A stretch of 64,000 nucleotides of DNA from Microcaldota archaeon. Lineage in GTDB: Archaea > Micrarchaeota > Micrarchaeia > Micrarchaeales > Micrarchaeaceae. The notes under the pieces are model-generated. The model worked only from the letters and a program-made list of their open reading frames with translations. It made no database searches and was not told the origin of the DNA. Numbering within the stretch: the first letter of the stretch is position 1; each line of letters opens with the position of its first letter. The stretch lies in assembly GCA_021798935.1 (NCBI GenBank), contig JAJZBL010000003.1:62001-126000 (forward strand). The letters run 5' to 3'. Of this stretch, positions 58,784-64,000 are shown in pieces. A program made the position numbers and the translations under genes.

Positions 58784-60124
58784 TTATATCAATGCCAAGA
58801 ATAGGTAGTAAGGTATCTCAAACAGGCCATTTTCTTTCTTTAATTTATCGGAATTAAATACTACACGGTTCTTTGGGAATTTCATATGGTAAGAGTTATA
58901 GTTTGATCTTCCGCTTTTTACTTCTATGCCTAAATTTAGGGTTGGAAGGAAGAAATCTACCTCAACACCCTCCTTTAAAGTATATACCTGCCCAAATTTG
59001 CGGGTTAATTCTATACCCACAATATTTTCTATTATTGGTCCCTGAATCTGAATCTCTGTCTTACTGTAATTATTGTAAGAGTTAGAAAACGCAATATATG
59101 TTATAGGATCTGTAAGGTAAGTCTTTCTCAATAATTTGGTTTTTTTATGCTCCTTTATATCAAATTTTAATACTGATTTTATTATACCGAGGTCTGTAAG
59201 CAATCTATAATAATATAGTATTGATTCTTTTGAAATTCCTGTATCCTGTTTCATTGAATCAAGAGTATATATGCTTCCACAGGAATTTGTTATTGCTGAT
59301 AATATTTTCTCCATATCATAATTAGAAATTTTAAGGCTTTCAAATTCTCGCATAAGGGATAACTTGTAATTGTATATGGAATCATATAGGTTTCCTTTGT
59401 TGTTATATTCTGTTATGGAGCTTATGAATCCGCCTGATTTAGAGTAGGAATAGAACATTTCTTTGAATAAATGTTCATAACCTGAATCCTTAATTTTACA
59501 AGCTTGTGAGTACACCTTCTCTATATATTCTGAATCAGATTTTGCTATAATGGGAAGAGTAGCCAAGTAATTTTTCATATTGCGCTTGCCAAATATAGTT
59601 AAATATTCCTTAAAGGTAAGAGGATTAATAGTATAATGATTTGCTCCACCTGCTAGCTTGCTAAGGTGCCTGTTGCTTGCGCTATTAGGCAAAAATCTTG
59701 TCGAAATAAATAATCTCCTTATGCTCTTTGAGTTATTTATTATATTAAACAATGATTTTCCTTTATCTAATGAAAATTTTAGGTATGGATCTATTCCACT
59801 TACAAAGATATCCAACTTTGCTGGACTTTTCTGTATCTCATTGAATATACTAATCACATCTGAGTAGCCTAAATTCTCAAAAGGTATATATACGATGTTT
59901 TCCCTTGATTTTCTAGAATTTACATACTTGTATAGAATTTGCTTTACAGAGCATTCGTTGTAATCAGTATTTATAATTATGAATTTGCCTTTACTTTTAA
60001 GATTTGAAAACTTATAGAATTTGTTGTAATAAGCAGGGAATTTTGATTTATTTATACTGCTATAATTACTGCCCCACCAGGGATTATAAGCAGATAGCAT
60101 ATTATTGTTTAGTTGCTTCTCCAT
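58784..60124 (-). CDS. AAA_14/DUF4143-type protein with degenerate ATPase motifs (start revised to MEKQLNN)
   Basis: C-terminal GVEVDFFLPTLNLGIEVKSGRSN and winged-helix-like SKESILYYYRLLTDLGII; no P-loop in the expected N-terminal place. Confidence 0.75.
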   Translation of the reverse strand: MEKQLNNNMLSAYNPWWGSNYSSINKSKFPAYYNKFYKFSNLKSKGKFIIINTDYNECSVKQILYKYVNSRKSRENIVYIPFENLGYSDVISIFNEIQKSPAKLDIFVSGIDPYLKFSLDKGKSLFNIINNSKSIRRLFISTRFLPNSASNRHLSKLAGGANHYTINPLTFKEYLTIFGKRNMKNYLATLPIIAKSDSEYIEKVYSQACKIKDSGYEHLFKEMFYSYSKSGGFISSITEYNNKGNLYDSIYNYKLSLMREFESLKISNYDMEKILSAITNSCGSIYTLDSMKQDTGISKESILYYYRLLTDLGIIKSVLKFDIKEHKKTKLLRKTYLTDPITYIAFSNSYNNYSKTEIQIQGPIIENIVGIELTRKFGQVYTLKEGVEVDFFLPTLNLGIEVKSGRSNYNSYHMKFPKNRVVFNSDKLKKENGLFEIPYYLFLALI

Positions 60125-60128
60125 GCGA

Positions 60129-61241
60129 TTACTTAAACCAAGATTTTTTATTTTTGTCAAGATCCTTAAATTTCTCTATTAGTTCCTTTTGCTCAGATGT
60201 CAACTTCTTTGGAATATCGACTTTTACTTTTATTATGAGATCTCCATAGCCACTTCTATTGAAGTGGGGCATACCTTTTCCTCTTACCAATACTTGCTCT
60301 CCATCTTGGGTACCTGGCTCAACCTCAAATTCTACTTCCCCATCTATACCTTTAGCTTTTTCGATTCCTCCTGTTATAGCGGTATAAAATGGTACATGAG
60401 CTTCCATGTAAATATCATCCCCCTTCCTCACAAATCTCTTATCCTGAATTACATTTATTTCTATATAAAGATCTCCTTGCCCATTTTTTCCATAATCTCC
60501 CATGCCTTTGACTCTGAGCCTATTTCCTGTCGCAATTCCCTTTGGTATATCAACATCTATAGTTTCATTGGCATCTATCCTTCCAGTGCCATTGCACTTT
60601 GTACATTTTTTCTCTGGAATATTCCCTGTGCCACCGCAAGTAGGGCAAACACTTATGGTCTGCATCATACCGAATGGAGTCCTCCTTACATTCCTTACCT
60701 GCCCTGCACCGCCGCAAGTAGGGCATTTTTTAATCTTGTATCCAGGTTCTACCCCTGTTCCATTGCATCTATCGCATTCTTTAATATGAGAAATTTTTAT
60801 TCTTTTTGAGGTTCCGTGCAGTGCTTCTTCAATCGAAATATTTATCTTAGTAATTAAATCTTGGCCTAAATCTTCCCTTTGCCTGCTTCCTCTGCCGCCA
60901 CCAAATATCGTGTCAAAGAAATCGTCACTTTCTGAGAAATTACCTCCTACATTGAAGCCCATATCACGGAATATGTCTTCAAAATTGAAATTCCTGAATA
61001 TGTCATCTTGGCTGTACTGCCTGTTAAACCCTGCTGGACCATATGTATCGTACTGCTTCCTCTTCTCTGGATCACTTAGCACAGCATAAGCTTCATTTAT
61101 TTCCTTGAACTTCTCTTCGGCAGAAGGGTCCTTATTCCTATCAGGATGGTACTTTAGGGCCAGCTGCCTATAAGCATTCTTGATATCGTCTTGCGATGCA
61201 TTCTTGCTGACACCTAATATAGAATAGTAGTCTTTTGTCAT
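60129..61241 (-). CDS. dnaJ: Chaperone DnaJ
   Basis: [33 protein letters not shown]; four CxxCxGxG-type repeats. Confidence 0.98.
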   Translation of the reverse strand: MTKDYYSILGVSKNASQDDIKNAYRQLALKYHPDRNKDPSAEEKFKEINEAYAVLSDPEKRKQYDTYGPAGFNRQYSQDDIFRNFNFEDIFRDMGFNVGGNFSESDDFFDTIFGGGRGSRQREDLGQDLITKINISIEEALHGTSKRIKISHIKECDRCNGTGVEPGYKIKKCPTCGGAGQVRNVRRTPFGMMQTISVCPTCGGTGNIPEKKCTKCNGTGRIDANETIDVDIPKGIATGNRLRVKGMGDYGKNGQGDLYIEINVIQDKRFVRKGDDIYMEAHVPFYTAITGGIEKAKGIDGEVEFEVEPGTQDGEQVLVRGKGMPHFNRSGYGDLIIKVKVDIPKKLTSEQKELIEKFKDLDKNKKSWFK

Positions 61242-61310
61242 CTATTTTACCTTTGCTATAATTTAAGATTAACGTAATTGATTATAAAAATAAAAAATCA
61301 AATATTTAAT

Positions 61311-63167
61311 TCAATTCTCTTTTTTAAAGTTTGCATCTGCTGTTCCATCTCCCTGACTGTCTCCTGCATTGCTGCTATCTCCTGGATTGCCACCAGAAGG
61401 CCCTTGGCTGTTTCCAGAGGCAGACTGGTACATATGGCTGCTTATATCAGCTAATGCATTTTGGAGCTCGCTAGTTGCTGCCTTTATCGCATCGTAATCA
61501 TCTTTACTTACCAAATCCTGCAGCTTGCTCTTCAGGTCATCTAGCTTTTTCTTGTCATCCTCGGATATCTTATCTTTAAGATCTTCCACTGTGTGCTCTG
61601 TTGTATAGATCATAGATTCTGCATTGTTCTTTATCTCTATCTGTTCTCTTATTTTCTTATCCTTTTCCTCATTTTCCTGTGCCTCCTTTATCTTCTTCTC
61701 TATGTCATCTTTGCTCATCTTGTTTGGCGCAACTATATCTATTGATTGGCTCTTTCCAGATGCTTTATCTTTTGCGGTTACATGCAGTATGCCATTTGAA
61801 TCTATATCAAAGGTTACTTCTATTTGTGGTACGCCGCGTTTAGCAGGTGGAATTCCTGTAAGGGTGAATCTTCCTAAATCTATATTGTCATTGAACATTG
61901 GGCGCTCTCCTTGGCATACATGTATGTCTACACTAGTCTGGAAATCTTCAGCGGTTGTAAACACTTGAGAATTTTTTACAGGTATTGTAGTATTCCTCTT
62001 TATTATCGGTGTAGCTACACCTCCTAGCGTCTCTATGCTAAGTGTAAGTGGCGTTACATCCAATAACAGTATATCCTTTACTTCTCCTGTAAGCACTCCT
62101 CCTTGTATTGCTGCACCAAGTGCTACAGCTTCCATGGGGTCTACGCCTCTCTCTATTTTTTTGCCGATTAGCTGCTCTACATATCTCTGTGTTATTGGCA
62201 TCCTTGTTGGACCTCCTATAAGTATTATCTTATCCAGCTGCTCAGGCTCTATCTTCGAATCTTCTAATGCCTGCCTTACGGGTTTTGCGGACCTCTCTAT
62301 TATAGGCAATACCAAACTCTCAAGCTTTGCCCTATCCAATTTATACGAGAAATTTATAGGCTGCCCTGCTTTTTGTGAAAGGAAAGGCAAGCTTATCTCA
62401 GTTGTAAGCACAGTAGAAAGCTCTATTTTAGCTTTTTCTGCTGCTTCTCTTAGCCTCTGCATTGCCTGCATATCTTTAGACACATCTATGCTATACTGCT
62501 TGTTGATTTCACTGACTAAGAAATCAACTATTGCTTTATCCATATCAGTACCGCCTAACTGTGTATCTCCGCTAGTTGATTTTACTTCAAATACACCTTT
62601 TCCAAATTCCATTATAGTTACATCTAATGTTCCTCCACCTAAATCATATACTAATATTTTCATTTCCTTATCGCTCTTGTCCAGCCCATATGCTAAACAA
62701 GCTGCAGTAGGTTCATTAACCAATCTTACCACATCAAGCCCTGCAATGGCTCCAGCATCTTTTGTTGCCTGCCTCTGGTTGTCATTGAAATATGCAGGTA
62801 CGGTTATTACTGCCTTTTTTACTGGCTCGCCTAAAAATGCTTCCGCATCCCTCTTTATCTTCTGCAGTATCATTGCTGAAAGCTCCTGAGGCTTGTAATC
62901 CTTGTTGTTTATATGGTAGATGTAATCTGTTCCCATTTTCCTTTTAAACCCTGTTATCGTACCTTCAGGGTTAGCTACTGCCTGCCTCTTTGCCGGCTCA
63001 CCAACCAAAATTTGGTTGTCTTTTGTAAACGCTACATAGCTCGGAAATGCTTTCCCATACAATGATGCACCTTCACTGCTCGGTATTATAGTAGGCCTGC
63101 CGCCTTCTAAAACTGCTGCAGCTGAATTTGAAGTTCCTAAATCAATTCCTATTATTTTTTCATTCAT
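61311..63167 (-). CDS. dnaK: Chaperone DnaK (Hsp70)
   Basis: [46 protein letters not shown]. Confidence 0.99.
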   Translation of the reverse strand: MNEKIIGIDLGTSNSAAAVLEGGRPTIIPSSEGASLYGKAFPSYVAFTKDNQILVGEPAKRQAVANPEGTITGFKRKMGTDYIYHINNKDYKPQELSAMILQKIKRDAEAFLGEPVKKAVITVPAYFNDNQRQATKDAGAIAGLDVVRLVNEPTAACLAYGLDKSDKEMKILVYDLGGGTLDVTIMEFGKGVFEVKSTSGDTQLGGTDMDKAIVDFLVSEINKQYSIDVSKDMQAMQRLREAAEKAKIELSTVLTTEISLPFLSQKAGQPINFSYKLDRAKLESLVLPIIERSAKPVRQALEDSKIEPEQLDKIILIGGPTRMPITQRYVEQLIGKKIERGVDPMEAVALGAAIQGGVLTGEVKDILLLDVTPLTLSIETLGGVATPIIKRNTTIPVKNSQVFTTAEDFQTSVDIHVCQGERPMFNDNIDLGRFTLTGIPPAKRGVPQIEVTFDIDSNGILHVTAKDKASGKSQSIDIVAPNKMSKDDIEKKIKEAQENEEKDKKIREQIEIKNNAESMIYTTEHTVEDLKDKISEDDKKKLDDLKSKLQDLVSKDDYDAIKAATSELQNALADISSHMYQSASGNSQGPSGGNPGDSSNAGDSQGDGTADANFKKEN

Positions 63168-63204
63168 GTTTTCACCTTTTAATTAAGCATAATCAATTTT
63201 TACT

Positions 63205-63909
63205 TTAGTTCTGTTTTGTATTATCCTCAGAGTTTTTTCCATCTTCACTCTTTTCATCTTCTTTTTTATCTTCCTTTGAAATATTCTCTTTCTTTGATAT
63301 TATTACAGATGCAGGTCTTATGATGTTGTTATTAAACTTGTATCCTTTGGTTATAACCTGCAGAATATTCCCATCTGGTTCATCACTATCTTTTATGGCT
63401 GCAATATCGTGCATATATGGATCGTACTTGCCAGTTGATGCAATTTCCTGCAGTCCCTCTTTTCTAAGTGTGTCCATTATATTTTTATATACCATTTCTA
63501 TGCCTTCTTTTACTTCTTTATTATCTGATTTCTCAACAGCTTTTAAAGCCAATTCAAATTCATCTATTACTGGAAGCAATTTCTTAATTACCTCTTGCTT
63601 TCCTAAGCTATTTGCATTGCTTAAATCGACTTGAACACGCTTCTTGTAATTGTCGAACTCTGCAGCAATGCGCAACATCCGCTCCTTGTAGTCTTTTGCT
63701 TCTTCTGTTTTGGCTTTTAAATTTTTCTCCATCTCCATTAAATGATCAGAGATTTCTTTATTATTTTTAGATGCTTCTCCAGATTTACCTATCTTGCCTT
63801 TGGTCTCTTCTTCATCTTTGCTCTTCTCATTATTATTATTTGGTTTCTCCTGCTCTTCTTCATCTCCTTGGTTATCTTTTTTGTCTTCAGGCTCCCTCTT
63901 ATCTTCCAT
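63205..63909 (-). CDS. grpE: Nucleotide exchange factor GrpE (start revised to MEDKREPED after GGTG)
   Basis: AAEFDNYKKRVQVDLSNANSLGKQEVIKKLLPVIDEFELAL...MVYKNIMDTLRKEGLQEI...YDPYMHDIAAI. Confidence 0.95.
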   Translation of the reverse strand: MEDKREPEDKKDNQGDEEEQEKPNNNNEKSKDEEETKGKIGKSGEASKNNKEISDHLMEMEKNLKAKTEEAKDYKERMLRIAAEFDNYKKRVQVDLSNANSLGKQEVIKKLLPVIDEFELALKAVEKSDNKEVKEGIEMVYKNIMDTLRKEGLQEIASTGKYDPYMHDIAAIKDSDEPDGNILQVITKGYKFNNNIIRPASVIISKKENISKEDKKEDEKSEDGKNSEDNTKQN

Positions 63910-63921
63910 ACTTAACACCAC

Positions 63922-64000
63922 TTATTCGATTTTTACCTTTTTGAACCTCTTGGCCTCTGATTTGCCCTTTGATAGTTTATCAAATTGCCTGGCTATATCA
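63922..64000 (-). CDS. C-terminal fragment of an unidentified protein upstream of grpE (partial)
   Basis: Open frame to window edge: DIARQFDKLSKGKSEAKRFKKVKIE-stop, followed by the grpE SD and start. Confidence 0.6.
   Translation of the reverse strand, partial: DIARQFDKLSKGKSEAKRFKKVKIE

Noticed and set aside
60500-60790. Repeated CxxCxGxG-coding segments that look like a short DNA repeat array
   Set aside because: They are the zinc-finger repeats of DnaJ, not a CRISPR or tandem repeat element.
60189-60809. 206-aa plus-strand ORF antisense to dnaJ
   Set aside because: Mirror of the CxxCxGxG repeats; apparent Phe/Tyr/Ser periodicity is explained by dnaJ codons.
62035-62889. 284-aa plus-strand ORF antisense to dnaK
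   Set aside because: Entirely inside the strongly recognised dnaK gene on the other strand; Ser/Ile/Pro-rich mirror composition typical of antisense frames.
1-64000. CRISPR arrays, insertion sequences, prophage, rRNA genes
   Set aside because: Looked for regularly spaced direct repeats, transposase/integrase motifs and rRNA-like sequence; none recognised by eye.

Overview
AT-rich archaeal chromosome segment, densely coded on both strands. It carries split RNAP subunits (rpoH-B''-B'-A'-A''), TFB, aCPSF1, Alba, RFC, EF-1alpha, aIF5B, archaeal DnaG and Hjc. The gene set and tiny tRNA introns fit a small-genome DPANN/ARMAN-like lineage, but this is inference. About 60 CDSs and three tRNA genes were called; I saw no rRNA, CRISPR array or transposon. 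Items most worth a second look: (1) an operon of two KaiC-like ATPases followed by a small protein that looks like a tandem duplication of the ribosomal P1/L12-type helical domain; (2) tRNA-Ala with a 13-nt intron in the T-loop (59/60) and tRNA-Phe with a 15-nt intron (37/38); (3) tRNA-Thr in which the elbow pair G18-Psi55 appears replaced by A18/G55; (4) a two-TM potassium-channel-like protein with filter TVGSN instead of TVGYG; (5) a DUF4143-type ATPase that has lost its Walker motifs but keeps a PD-(D/E)xK-like EVDF...IEVK motif; (6) a Hef-like helicase without a nuclease domain next to hjc; (7) a cytochrome b with a large soluble insert. All calls were made by eye, with no database search.
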